A stretch of 33,226 nucleotides of DNA from Pseudoprimorskyibacter sp. (GTDB lineage: Bacteria > Pseudomonadota > Alphaproteobacteria > Rhodobacterales > Rhodobacteraceae). Shown piece after piece: positions 16,053 to 24,529 of the stretch. Position numbers and translations under genes: made by a program. The notes beneath the pieces were generated by a model. It did not search any database. It was not told where the DNA came from and worked only from the letters and a program-made list of their open reading frames with translations. Position 1 is the stretch's first letter. Each line of letters starts with the position of its first letter. The stretch lies in the NCBI GenBank assembly GCA_029251265.1, contig JAQXDR010000101.1:1-33226 (forward strand), read 5' to 3'.

Positions 16053-16946
16053 CTACTCATCAGCCCCTACAGAGGCCGATTTCTGAACACTGGGTGACAA
16101 GCCGAACTTCCTAGAAAACTCACGACTGAACTGTGTTGGGCTTTCATAGCCTACGTCAAAGGCTGCTGATGCGACAGTCGCACTGCCAGTCTGCAAAAGT
16201 CGCTGTGCTTCTAACAACCGCAGTTCTTTTTGGTACTGTAAAGGCGTTGTGGAGGTCACCGACTTAAAGTGTTCATGAAACGTAGACAAACTCATGCCGC
16301 ATTCTGCCGCCAGTTGCGACACAGACAATGTTTTGCTGTAGTTGGCTCGGATCGTGGCAATGGATTTTGAAATTCGGTTGGCCGGACTGTCATGCCTGAG
16401 CAGCTGACGCAACATGCCACCGTGGTCCGACCGCAGCAATCGAAAATGAATTTCTTTCAAAACCAGAGGGGCCAGAGCACGTGCTTCTATAGGTTCTTGA
16501 GATATGCGGAAAAGACGCGACATAGCCTCCAACAACAGGGAATCAGACACCGCCACATTTAGGGCATAGACGTCGCTTTCGGTCTGTCCCAGCCCGTCGA
16601 TTTCATCGTATAGGCTGCGGGCCAAAGCGAGATCCAGACGCAAAATAAGCGCAACATACGGCTTTTCCGGGGTCGCTTGAATAACGGATGCTTCAAGCGG
16701 GACGGAATGGCTAACAATAAGGGTGTCCCCTGCCCCGTATTGAAGAACACGCCCCCCAATATGGGCCTCTTTGGCGCCCTGCAAAACCAAACACATCATC
16801 GGATCGTAAATGTAGGACGTGCATTCCGTCCTGCTTGAATTGGCGAACGCGAAAAATCCGTCCACATTCGTGCCGCAGCCTTTTTCCAGACCACCGTTTT
16901 CAGCAACATAACTGTAAACATCAGCGACCAAATTTTCAGGTATCAT
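16053..16946 (-). CDS. AraC-family transcriptional regulator
   Basis: A 297-residue regulator. Residues about 25-185 match the AraC-type N-terminal domain that binds effectors (YDPMMCLVLQGAKEAHIGG, GDTLIVSHSVPLEASVIQA). The C-terminal third holds two helix-turn-helix motifs (LSVSQLAAECGMSLSTFHEHF; ATVASAAFDVGYESPTQFSREF). The ATG at 16946 has GGGAGGG upstream. It is divergent from the SDR pseudogene and the iorAB genes, 157 bases away, and most likely controls them in response to an unknown aldehyde or aromatic compound; the ligand is not deducible here. Confidence 0.92.
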   Translation of the reverse strand: MIPENLVADVYSYVAENGGLEKGCGTNVDGFFAFANSSRTECTSYIYDPMMCLVLQGAKEAHIGGRVLQYGAGDTLIVSHSVPLEASVIQATPEKPYVALILRLDLALARSLYDEIDGLGQTESDVYALNVAVSDSLLLEAMSRLFRISQEPIEARALAPLVLKEIHFRLLRSDHGGMLRQLLRHDSPANRISKSIATIRANYSKTLSVSQLAAECGMSLSTFHEHFKSVTSTTPLQYQKELRLLEAQRLLQTGSATVASAAFDVGYESPTQFSREFSRKFGLSPSVQKSASVGADE

Positions 16947-17103
16947 CGGGTGACCCTCCCGCCAGAAAATATGAATAAAAATAGCTCGTTGAAAAAGGTG
17001 AATTCCCGACTTTCGGAGTAATAGGCAGATTATTTGGAGGATCAGGCTATTTGGGTTCGCCGCCCGGTGCTAGTTTAAGGCGAAATGTCGGAGAACCGAA
17101 GGC

Positions 17104-17914
17104 ATGTCCAAGACCATATTGATCACAGGTGCCTCATCCGGAATTGGAAAAGAGACCGCCAAATTCTTTGCCTCGAAAGGATGAACCATGCGCGCGCTAC
17201 AAAAGGAGACCGAGCTCGGCGGACGCAAGGACATTCTTGTCACCGGGTTGGATGTCACGCAACCACAATCGATCACTGATGCAATCGCCTCGCGGTTGAA
17301 AGAATTTGGGAAAATCGACGTTTTGCTCAACAATGCCGGGTATGGCGCCTATGGTCCTCTGGAAGCCTTTCCGATGGACCGCATCCGGCGGCAGTTCGAC
17401 ACCAATGTCATAGGATTACGAGAGACCACAAAAGCCGTCCTGCCTCATTTCCGCAAACAAGGGCACGGGACGATCGTCAATATGTCGTCGATTGGCGGAC
17501 AGATGACTTTTCCTCTTGGCGCTCTGTATCATGGTACCCATTTTGCTGTTGAAGGGATCTCAGCGTCGTTGCGCTTTGAACTTGGCGCTGCGGGCATAAA
17601 GGTAAAAATCGTCGAGCCGGGCATGATCACAACGGATTGCTGCGGCCGCTCATTTGACTTTGTCAACGATGAGACGATGTCGGAATATCAGCCGGTCGTG
17701 CAGGCATTGTTTGCCCGTTGGAGTGGTGAGGGCGCAGCTAATTGCGCATCCTCCCCCAAGCGTTGTTGCAAAGGTGATCCACACCGCAGTCACGGACGGA
17801 ACCGATACCTTGCGATACCGCGCGGAAGACCATGCAACCCAGCTGCTGAACAACCGTAAATTGCTGGATGACGAAACCTTCATCAGTGGTATGAAGGATC
17901 AATTAGGACTTTAA
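17104..17914 (+). pseudogene. SDR oxidoreductase, disrupted by in-frame stop and frameshift
   Basis: From the ATG at 17104 the reading MSKTILITGASSGIGKET gives a complete cofactor-binding start, but TGA follows 26 codons later (17182-17184). The coding sense resumes directly as TMRALQKETELGGRKDIL in the same frame, as if about four codons (the usual W-N-V-V-A-T-M-R stretch) had been deleted and the junction had created TGA. The frame then runs through LLNNAGYGAYG, NMSSIGGQ and a Y-x-x-x-F variant of the active site (YHGTHFA, no catalytic Lys). Near 17735-17757 the frame shifts; the true C-terminus (SVVAKVIHTAVTDGTDTLRYRAED...GMKDQLGL) continues in another frame to 17914. With two lesions and an abnormal active site, it is almost certainly inactive. 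Confidence 0.85.
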
Positions 17915-17955
17915 CTGTTAAAATTTCTTTCGCCATAAAGGGAAGCTATCTCACT

Positions 17956-18420
17956 ATGTCACTATCGCTAAAGCTCAACGGAAAGATACATGAAATCGAG
18001 GCCGAGCCCGGGACACCATTGCTCTGGGTCATTCGTGATGAACTTAAATTGACCGGAACAAAGTTTGGATGCGGTGTTGCATCTTGCGGAGCATGCACAG
18101 TTCATGTCGACGGTGAGCCGACACGTTCATGTCAAACCTATATCGAAGATGTTCAGGATGCCGAAATCACCACCATCGAAATGATAGAGGAAGATAAGAT
18201 CGGGTCCGCAGTTCAACAGGCTTGGATCGAACTGGACGTGGTTCAATGCGGATATTGCCAGTCAGGCCAGATCATGAGCGCAGTTGGATTGCTACGCGAA
18301 AACGAAAAGCCGACGGCCGATGAAATCGACGACTACATGTATGGCAACGCCTGCCGCTGCGCTGCGTATCAACGCATCCGTGCCGCGGTCCAGCGCGCAT
18401 CCGATATTTTGGAGGCTTGA
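17956..18420 (+). CDS. iorA: Isoquinoline 1-oxidoreductase-type alpha subunit, [2Fe-2S] protein
   Basis: A 154-residue small electron-transfer subunit of a molybdenum hydroxylase or aldehyde dehydrogenase. The plant-type ferredoxin cluster motif GCGVASCGACTVHVDG with a later Cys (TRSC) lies at about residues 38-62. The second cluster domain has VVQCGYCQSGQ and NACRCAAYQRIRAAV at about 97-145. GGGAAG precedes the ATG by about 12 bases. It lies four bases upstream of iorB, so the two are cotranscribed. The name gives the family, not a proven substrate; related enzymes oxidise aldehydes or N-heterocycles. Confidence 0.9.
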   Translation: MSLSLKLNGKIHEIEAEPGTPLLWVIRDELKLTGTKFGCGVASCGACTVHVDGEPTRSCQTYIEDVQDAEITTIEMIEEDKIGSAVQQAWIELDVVQCGYCQSGQIMSAVGLLRENEKPTADEIDDYMYGNACRCAAYQRIRAAVQRASDILEA

Positions 18421-18424
18421 TACG

Positions 18425-20605
18425 ATGACACTTGATCTTTCTCGTCGCGGATTTTTGAAAAGCGCGGCCACCGTATCGGTAATGTTATATGTCGGCGTCA
18501 CGGCTGATGGCGCCAAAGCAGCCTCTGGCGCCAGCGACGCCATGCTGAACCCTTTTGTGAAAATAGATGCTGACGGCAACGTTATTGCCATCATCAAGCA
18601 TGTGGAAATGGGCCAAGGCACGGCCACCGGCTTGGCGACCCTGATTGCCGAAGAACTCGGTGTGACCATGGACCAGATCGGCTTTGACTTCGCGCCATCG
18701 AACCCTCAGGTTTATAACAACCTTTTCTTTGGGCCTTTCCAGGGCACAGGCGGCTCGACAGCGATGGCCAATTCGTGGATGCAGTATCGTGCAGCAGGTG
18801 CGAATGCGCGCGACATACTGATCAAGGCAGCTGCTGCATCCTGGGACGTGGATGCCGCGTCTCTGGACATTCAGAACGGACAGATTGTGGGCTCGGGCAG
18901 GACCGCCCCTATTGGGGAATTTGTGGCTGCTGCAGGCGCATTTTCTCCCTCAGATACGCCACCACTACGTGACCCTTCGGAGTGGAAAATCATCGGCAAC
19001 GCCGCCACCCGACGCAAGGACAGCCCTGGCAAGGTGAACGGACGGGCAATGTTCGCAATGGATTTGCATTTGCCCAATCAGATGGTTGTGATGATAAAAC
19101 GCACGCCACAACGTGGCGGTACTGTTGCCAGCTTTGACGCCTCTGCTGCTCAGGACGTAAAGGGCTTTATCATGGCCCAGACGCTTCCTACTCAGCATGG
19201 TGTCGCAATTTACGCGGAAAACACATGGGCCGCGATGCAAGCTAGGTCCGCCATTGAAATCGAATGGGATTTTTCCGCAGCCGAGGTTCGGTCGTCCAAA
19301 GAGATCAAGGACGAAATTATGACGGCATTGGACACCTCTCCAACTTACAATGTCAACAAGGCCGACCGTGACGCGGTCGCAGCGGTGGTCGATAACGCGC
19401 ACACAGTGGTGGAAAAGACGTTCTACTTTCCGCTTTTGGCACACGCCCCCATGGAGCCGCTGAATTGCACAATCGAGCAAACCGCCGAGGGCGACATCGT
19501 TTTGCATGATGGTGCACAATCGCCAACTGGGCCCCATATGGCCTATCAGCAAATCTTTGGTCTGCCAGCTGAAAAAATCCACATAAAAACCATGCTCGCT
19601 GGTGGCTCCTTTGGTCGCCGGACAACGCCAGACGCCGATTATCAGGTCGAAGCGGGACTGGCCTTTATCATGACGGACCGGTCGCGCCCGGTTAAGTTGG
19701 TCTGGGATCGTGAGGATGACATTCGCGGCGGATACTACCGTCCCGCCGTGGGGCATAAGGTCCGCGTGGGTCTTGATGCGCAGGGGTCCATCGTAGGCTG
19801 GGATCACCGCGTGGCGGGTCAGTCCATCATAAAGGGCACCGCATTTGAGCCCATGATGGTCAGAGACGGGGTTGATCATTCCTCTGTCGAGGGCCTTGCT
19901 GACAGCCCTTATATTATTCCGGGCATGGCCGTGGGTCTGACCGATACCCAAAAGGCGACGTCGGTTTTATGGTGGCGTTCCGTCGGGCACACCCACACCG
20001 CCTATGCGATGGAGGTCATGATGGATATGGCCGCACGGGCCACAGGCCAAGATCCCGTGGCCTTTCGTTTGTCCTATCTTTCCGGCGGAGGACAAGATCA
20101 GCAGCGAAAAGCCGCAGTTCTGAAACTGGCCGCAGAAAAAGGGAACTGGGGCAAGCCGGCAGCTGGCAATATGCAGGGTGTGGCTGTGCACAAATCCTTT
20201 GGATCATATGTTGCCGAAGTGGTTGAGATCTCTGGAAACCTTGAAGATGGCGTCAAAATCGAAAAGATTACGGCAGCTGTCGATTGTGGCATTGCAGTGA
20301 ACCCCGATATTATCAAGGCTCAGATCGAGGGGGCTGTTGGTTACGGTATTGGCCATGTGATGCGCGATCAAATAACACTTGATGGTGGGTCCGTTGAACA
20401 GTCCAATTTCCCCGATTACGAACCCTTGCGGATTTCGGATATCAAGAGCATCGACACGCATATCGTCGCCTCGGCCGAAGCTCCGACCGGGATTGGTGAG
20501 CCGGGAACGCCTCCGTCAGCACCGGCATTGGCAAATGCAATTGCAGGACTGCAACTTGTGGTCGCTGAACTACCCATGAGCGAAAACGGCGTCACTTTTG
20601 CCTAA
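18425..20605 (+). CDS. iorB: Isoquinoline 1-oxidoreductase-type beta subunit, molybdopterin enzyme with Tat signal
   Basis: A 726-residue catalytic subunit binding the molybdenum cofactor. The start at 18425 yields the twin-arginine signal LSRRGFLKSAATVSVML, so the enzyme is probably exported to the periplasm fully folded; a frame from 18284 overlaps iorA and is not used. Landmarks include VEMGQGTATGLATLIAEEL, PFQGTGGSTAM, GKVNGRAMFAMDL, HAPMEPLNCT, GGSFGRRTTPDADYQVEA and the C-terminal GEPGTPPSAPALANAI, which is typical of this family and carries the catalytic Glu. A hairpin follows the stop. A membrane cytochrome partner, seen in some homologous clusters, is not in this window. Confidence 0.92.
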   Translation: MTLDLSRRGFLKSAATVSVMLYVGVTADGAKAASGASDAMLNPFVKIDADGNVIAIIKHVEMGQGTATGLATLIAEELGVTMDQIGFDFAPSNPQVYNNLFFGPFQGTGGSTAMANSWMQYRAAGANARDILIKAAAASWDVDAASLDIQNGQIVGSGRTAPIGEFVAAAGAFSPSDTPPLRDPSEWKIIGNAATRRKDSPGKVNGRAMFAMDLHLPNQMVVMIKRTPQRGGTVASFDASAAQDVKGFIMAQTLPTQHGVAIYAENTWAAMQARSAIEIEWDFSAAEVRSSKEIKDEIMTALDTSPTYNVNKADRDAVAAVVDNAHTVVEKTFYFPLLAHAPMEPLNCTIEQTAEGDIVLHDGAQSPTGPHMAYQQIFGLPAEKIHIKTMLAGGSFGRRTTPDADYQVEAGLAFIMTDRSRPVKLVWDREDDIRGGYYRPAVGHKVRVGLDAQGSIVGWDHRVAGQSIIKGTAFEPMMVRDGVDHSSVEGLADSPYIIPGMAVGLTDTQKATSVLWWRSVGHTHTAYAMEVMMDMAARATGQDPVAFRLSYLSGGGQDQQRKAAVLKLAAEKGNWGKPAAGNMQGVAVHKSFGSYVAEVVEISGNLEDGVKIEKITAAVDCGIAVNPDIIKAQIEGAVGYGIGHVMRDQITLDGGSVEQSNFPDYEPLRISDIKSIDTHIVASAEAPTGIGEPGTPPSAPALANAIAGLQLVVAELPMSENGVTFA

Positions 20606-20613
20606 AGACCTCT

Positions 20614-20639
20614 CGCACCAAGGGTGATCTCTTGGTGCG
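20614..20639 (+). terminator. Hairpin after iorB
   Basis: CGCACCAAG (20614-20622) and CTTGGTGCG (20631-20639) form a perfect nine-base stem with an eight-base loop, nine bases after the iorB stop. No strong T-run follows. Likely an end-of-operon structure. Confidence 0.6.
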
Positions 20640-20853
20640 GGATCTTCAATCCTTAGGGCTGACGTTTTCTGAAACAAGAAAATGCCGAAGCGATACAGAT
20701 CCAAACTGGTTCAAGTTCAAGCCGCTACCGAATGCCAGCTTGTCGCACAACCAATGGCTGTTAACGCATGGTTTATCCATCGACGATGCAGCAACAGCCT
20801 ATGTGCCAACACGCGTTCCCGATCGAACAGCATCAAAGAAGAAGTGACACAGC

Positions 20854-21600
20854 ATGAAATATTTTTTTGTTTTTGCTCATCCGGAAAACGAACATAGTTT
20901 TCAAAAGTCGTTGCTTGATCATGCAATTGCCGAGTTGCGCGCAGCAGGACATGACGTCAGGGTATCGGATCTTTATGCAATGGAATTCGAGCCTGTTGCA
21001 TCTCGAAAAGACTTTAAAACACGTCGTTTCCCAGATCGTCTGCAATACGATCGGGAACAAAAGTTTGCGGTTCAGAACAAAGACCTTCCGTCCGATGTCG
21101 CGGCAGAGTTGGACAATCTGTTCTGGTGCGATGTGCTGGTCATGCAATTCCCTTTGTACTGGTTTTCTATGCCGGCGATCATGAAGGGCTGGGTGGACCG
21201 CGTATTTTTGAATTCACTGGCGTATGGCGCCGGAATGCGATTTGAAACCGGCGGTTTCAAAGGCAAGCGTGCAATGGTTTGCACGTCGACAGGTGGGTTT
21301 GACACGATGTTCTCTGCTGATGGGTTGTTGGGGGACATGCATGCCGCTCTTTGGCACATACAGCACGGCATGCTCCATTACACAGGCTTCGAAGTTCTAC
21401 CGCCATTTGTTGCGTGGGCGCCCGTGCGCGTTGGTGATGAGCAATGCCTTGAATATCACAGCAACTACAGCAAGAGATTATTGGACGCAGCCACAACCAA
21501 ACTATTGGATTTCCATAACACTGCCGACTTTGGAAGCGACTTCAAAATGAGAGAGTCCATTACCCCAAAAACGATCGGTCACGGGCGCGTTCCAGAATAG
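20854..21600 (+). CDS. NAD(P)H:quinone oxidoreductase, flavodoxin-fold
   Basis: A 248-residue flavoprotein of the Flavodoxin_2 (NQO1/MdaB) family, predicted to reduce quinones or other acceptors with NAD(P)H. The N-terminus FVFAHPENEHSFQKSLL is the FMN/FAD-binding start. WCDVLVMQFPLYWFSMPA and IMKGWVDRVF are the central family signatures, with STGGFDTMFS behind them. AAGAAG precedes the ATG. About 230 bases separate it from the iorB hairpin, so it is probably transcribed separately. That intervening stretch has no gene I can support. Confidence 0.9.
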   Translation: MKYFFVFAHPENEHSFQKSLLDHAIAELRAAGHDVRVSDLYAMEFEPVASRKDFKTRRFPDRLQYDREQKFAVQNKDLPSDVAAELDNLFWCDVLVMQFPLYWFSMPAIMKGWVDRVFLNSLAYGAGMRFETGGFKGKRAMVCTSTGGFDTMFSADGLLGDMHAALWHIQHGMLHYTGFEVLPPFVAWAPVRVGDEQCLEYHSNYSKRLLDAATTKLLDFHNTADFGSDFKMRESITPKTIGHGRVPE

Positions 21601-22108
21601 CAACCCACCATCGTGATGGTGATGCTTCGACGACATCCTCCAATATGTTCCCTAAGGTGCGTGGCACCCCTTTGTTCTTATAATTTTTGATCGTTCTGTT
21701 TTTGGCCAACGCCCGGCGCAGCCCGCCAATGCTGCCCGCCCATCCGTCAATGGATCTTCTGCCAAGTCATTCAATAACTGGCGACTGATTCTTTAACAGA
21801 CACAATTGAGCCACAAACAAAGCTGTTGTTCGTTTTTTTGCGATCACTTTGCGCTGACCAAGCATCAATTTAAACACCAAATAGATGAGAGCACTCAAAA
21901 GGCTAAGTGGGTATTTTTTTGAAGCGCTTAGGGAGAAAAATAAAAAAATCGTTTATTACCATGCACTAATAGGGCTTTCTTAAATAAAACTTACACCTAT
22001 CACGATCTGCTCACGAAAACGCGAACGAATAGTTATATATCCAAAAGAATAGTATGTTATAAATGCGGCAGTAACCGAAACAGTCTAACAACCACAGGAC
22101 CCGGCATC
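21601..22108. other. AT-rich stretch without a recognised gene
   Basis: About 500 bases, markedly richer in A and T than the neighbours, especially from about 21800 (runs of A and T at 21900-21950). A CACCATC/GATGGTG palindrome lies just after the quinone reductase gene (21609-21625). A start-less open frame on the minus strand (21560-21766) encodes a coding-like reading (GGLRRALAKNRTIKNYKNKG) with no family that I recognise, possibly the tail of a lost gene. A candidate promoter lies at its right end. Nothing else here is supported. Confidence 0.5.
22055..22063 (+). promoter_or_regulatory. Candidate extended -10 promoter of the unassigned transcription unit
   Basis: TGTTATAAA matches an extended -10 element (TG-n-TATAAA), about 50 bases before the small open frame. 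The -35 position is only AT-rich, so the call is weak. Transcription from it to the terminator at 22331 would give an RNA of about 260 bases. Confidence 0.3.
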
Positions 22109-22258
22109 ATGACACATCGACGCTATATCGCTTCGCTTCTGGTGACCGTATCTGAGACTAATATCACGATGCCTTGGGCCCAAAAGCGGAAGGCGCATGA
22201 CGATCAACCTCTCACCAAACGACAGACACCTAATGCGTTCTGGCAATGTGCTGCATAA
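22109..22258 (+). CDS. Possible 49-codon small protein
   Basis: An ATG with AGGA nine bases upstream opens a 49-codon frame beginning MTHRRYIASLLVTV and ending WQCAA. The composition is basic and not strongly hydrophobic, and no family is recognised. Its support is positional: it lies between a candidate promoter and a strong intrinsic terminator 47 bases after its stop. The RNA could equally be noncoding, with this frame fortuitous. Confidence 0.25.
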   Translation: MTHRRYIASLLVTVSETNITMPWAQKRKAHDDQPLTKRQTPNAFWQCAA

Positions 22259-22304
22259 CCTGACGCGTCTCTGTTCTGACTTTTCCGGGTGCTCCGGATG
22301 ACTG

Positions 22305-22331
22305 GCCTCCCGTTAAACGGGAGGCTTTTTT
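22305..22331 (+). terminator. Strong intrinsic terminator
   Basis: GCCTCCCG pairs with CGGGAGGC around TTAAA, followed at once by six T residues (22326-22331). This is a textbook rho-independent terminator on the plus strand. The nearest known plus-strand gene ends about 700 bases upstream, past another hairpin, so it most likely ends an unassigned transcript. Confidence 0.88.
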
Positions 22332-22463
22332 GTTCGTGCAGCCTGCACAATAGCCTTTGAAACATGTTCAGATATTGTCCGTTTGTCCTTATGACATTTG
22401 ACAAGCACGACCAACGGCCACCGTATATTTGAAATTCCAACGCATACCGCCTAATATCAAAAG

Positions 22464-23195
22464 ATGTTTCGAATTGACTTTTTCATCCTACTTTTGTGCA
22501 TCTTTACCGCCGCTTCACCCCCTCAGGCGCAACCTGCGGACTTATATTCTCAACCACAGTTGGCTCCAACTGCACACACCGAAAGTTCAAAAGCGTATGC
22601 GCGTATTATTCGTTACACGCGCATAGACGATGCGATTGCGTATCTGAACCCAGATGAAGCTTTGCAATTGCAGATCCAACCCCAGAAAAGTGATCCGCAA
22701 ACGACCAAACAATGGGGGTGGAGTGATATAAACATCTTCGGTCTATTAACCGTTGCGGCCTTCGCGGTCGTCATCGGACTAGTCGTATTTCTGATCCGGG
22801 GGCCGTTGGCTTTGAATTTGTTCCAAAGGGAAGCAAAAAATATAACAGTTGCCGACACAGGTCGCAGAAAGCAGCCGCAATCCTTTGGATCTACACTGCA
22901 AAACAAGGAGCTGTCCGCAATCTTGTCCATAACAGACCGACGCAAAGCATTGGCTATGCTCACCTGGAAAGTTTTAGATACAAATTTGACACATTACGGG
23001 ATATTGCGACAATCAAGTTGGACCGCCCGAGAGGCGCTGCACCACTTATCGGGACGTCATCCAATTGTTTCAAAATTGGGAGACATGGTACGGGACTGTG
23101 AAGCTGTTCAGTTCGGTAACTATCCCATGGGCGAGAAAGAATTCCGCACTCATGTGGACACCGCTCAGACCTTGCTGAAAATGGTCCGTTTATGA
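22464..23195 (+). CDS. DUF4129-like membrane protein, first gene of the MoxR operon
   Basis: A 243-residue protein with an N-terminal signal or anchor (FFILLLCIFTAASPPQAQ), a single transmembrane helix at about residues 90-113 (IFGLLTVAAFAVVIGLVVFLI), and a C-terminal cytoplasmic segment. That C-terminal segment (RRKALAMLTWKVLDTNLTHYGIL, SWTAREALHHL, VQFGNYPMGEKEFRTHV) matches the pattern of DUF4129 domains found beside MoxR and DUF58 genes. No clear ribosome-binding site precedes the ATG. It overlaps the next gene by four bases (ATGA). Function unknown; position suggests a membrane partner of the MoxR ATPase. Confidence 0.75.
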   Translation: MFRIDFFILLLCIFTAASPPQAQPADLYSQPQLAPTAHTESSKAYARIIRYTRIDDAIAYLNPDEALQLQIQPQKSDPQTTKQWGWSDINIFGLLTVAAFAVVIGLVVFLIRGPLALNLFQREAKNITVADTGRRKQPQSFGSTLQNKELSAILSITDRRKALAMLTWKVLDTNLTHYGILRQSSWTAREALHHLSGRHPIVSKLGDMVRDCEAVQFGNYPMGEKEFRTHVDTAQTLLKMVRL

Positions 23196-24529
23196 ACAGA
23201 CAAAACGCAGTCTTTCCCATCTTGGGTTTGATATTGGTACTGGTCGGGATCGTGGCATTTGGTGTGCTTCGCTCACCACCAGAGGGAATATTTCGGTCCC
23301 CGATTGGCTTGGCAGGTTTGTTCTATTGGCTGGATGACCAAAACATTCCCGTCCGCAGTCGCCTAACGAACCATATCGTCCGGTCAGACAGCGTTGGGTT
23401 GTTGGTGGTTCCCGTCCACGACACGGCCCTGAACGCACCCCGTCCTGTTCCACAAACACCCATGGAACAAATCCAATCCGAGACCGAGTACGATCTGTCT
23501 AGAAACCTTTTGATAGCAAAAGCAAACCGTGTGCCCACGATGATCATTTTGCCAAAATGGCGTGCGGGAATGCGGCGGTTGGGTATCGCTCATCCTGATT
23601 TATTGGTAGGCCCCAAAGGCCCGGCCAGCGTATTGAGCGCACTTGGGCTGACCGCCTCAATTTCTCAGAACACAAAACAATTCGACACGTTTGATGGTCC
23701 AGATAATTTGAGCGCACAGATCTATTTGCCGCAAACATTCCAAGCATCACAGGACAAATGCACGCCTATGATAGGCACCGCCAACGCTATGGTCTTGGCC
23801 CGATGCACTCTGAATACATCCCAGATCTCCGACAAAACAGAACATCAAAGGGTGCAATCCAGTGTCTTGATCCTGTCCGATCCTGATCTAATTTCGAATC
23901 ATGGTTTGCATTTGGGTGACAATGCGTTGATCGTCTCACAGATTTTGCGTGCCCAGCTGCAACAGCTTGCGCCTGAAGGAAAAGATATCCCCCCAAGATC
24001 CGTCTGGATCGACTATGGCACGCGGGTTGGGCTTGTGTCCGGACAGAATTTCGGCGCGGAACGCGAACGCACTTGGACCGACATAATGCAATATTTTCGT
24101 CTGCCATTTGCGGCAGTATGGCTCGGGTCAGCGGTGTGCCTTGGTCTATTTATGTGGCGCAGCGCGTGGCGCGCGGCCCCGATCCAAAAAGAAACATCAA
24201 AGACCAGTTTACGACGTGGTGCATCGCTGATGGCACAGGCGAGACTGATGCGCAATTCAGGGCGAAACGGGGCTTTGGTCGCCGATTACACGCGCGCACG
24301 CCTGACAGTTTGTGCCACGGCCTTGTTCGGCCCCCAACGGGCACACAGCGGCGGTGACCGCGCAGTCATACTGGATTTCACCGAACGCAATCGCCCAAAA
24401 TTCAGCAATCCACTGCGTACTCTTCTGACTGAAATCGATCATCTGTCTGACACGATCCCTGCAGCCCATGCCGCCCGGATCATTCGTGACCTAGACCGTT
24501 TAATGAAAGACATCCTGCATGACGCTTGA
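23192..24529 (+). CDS. DUF4350-like membrane protein
   Basis: A 445-residue protein with an N-terminal transmembrane helix (VFPILGLILVLVGIVAFGVL), a long periplasmic or luminal region, a second helix at about residues 305-323 (FAAVWLGSAVCLGLFMW) and a cytoplasmic C-terminal tail. The N-terminal segment with GLAGLFYWLDDQNIPVR fits DUF4350, which is related to periplasmic-binding or GATase-like folds. It overlaps the upstream gene by four bases and the moxR gene by 11 bases, so the products are probably made in fixed proportion. The biochemical role is not known. Confidence 0.75.
   Translation: MNRQNAVFPILGLILVLVGIVAFGVLRSPPEGIFRSPIGLAGLFYWLDDQNIPVRSRLTNHIVRSDSVGLLVVPVHDTALNAPRPVPQTPMEQIQSETEYDLSRNLLIAKANRVPTMIILPKWRAGMRRLGIAHPDLLVGPKGPASVLSALGLTASISQNTKQFDTFDGPDNLSAQIYLPQTFQASQDKCTPMIGTANAMVLARCTLNTSQISDKTEHQRVQSSVLILSDPDLISNHGLHLGDNALIVSQILRAQLQQLAPEGKDIPPRSVWIDYGTRVGLVSGQNFGAERERTWTDIMQYFRLPFAAVWLGSAVCLGLFMWRSAWRAAPIQKETSKTSLRRGASLMAQARLMRNSGRNGALVADYTRARLTVCATALFGPQRAHSGGDRAVILDFTERNRPKFSNPLRTLLTEIDHLSDTIPAAHAARIIRDLDRLMKDILHDA

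Noticed and set aside
18965-19951. Long open frame (328 codons) on the minus strand inside iorB
   Set aside because: It lies wholly within a clearly conserved molybdoenzyme gene, has no family resemblance and is a codon-bias shadow.
20632-20847. Seventy-one-codon plus-strand frame between iorB and the quinone reductase
   Set aside because: It begins inside the iorB hairpin with a TTG, lacks a ribosome-binding site, and its residues match nothing I recognise; the competing frame is equally open.
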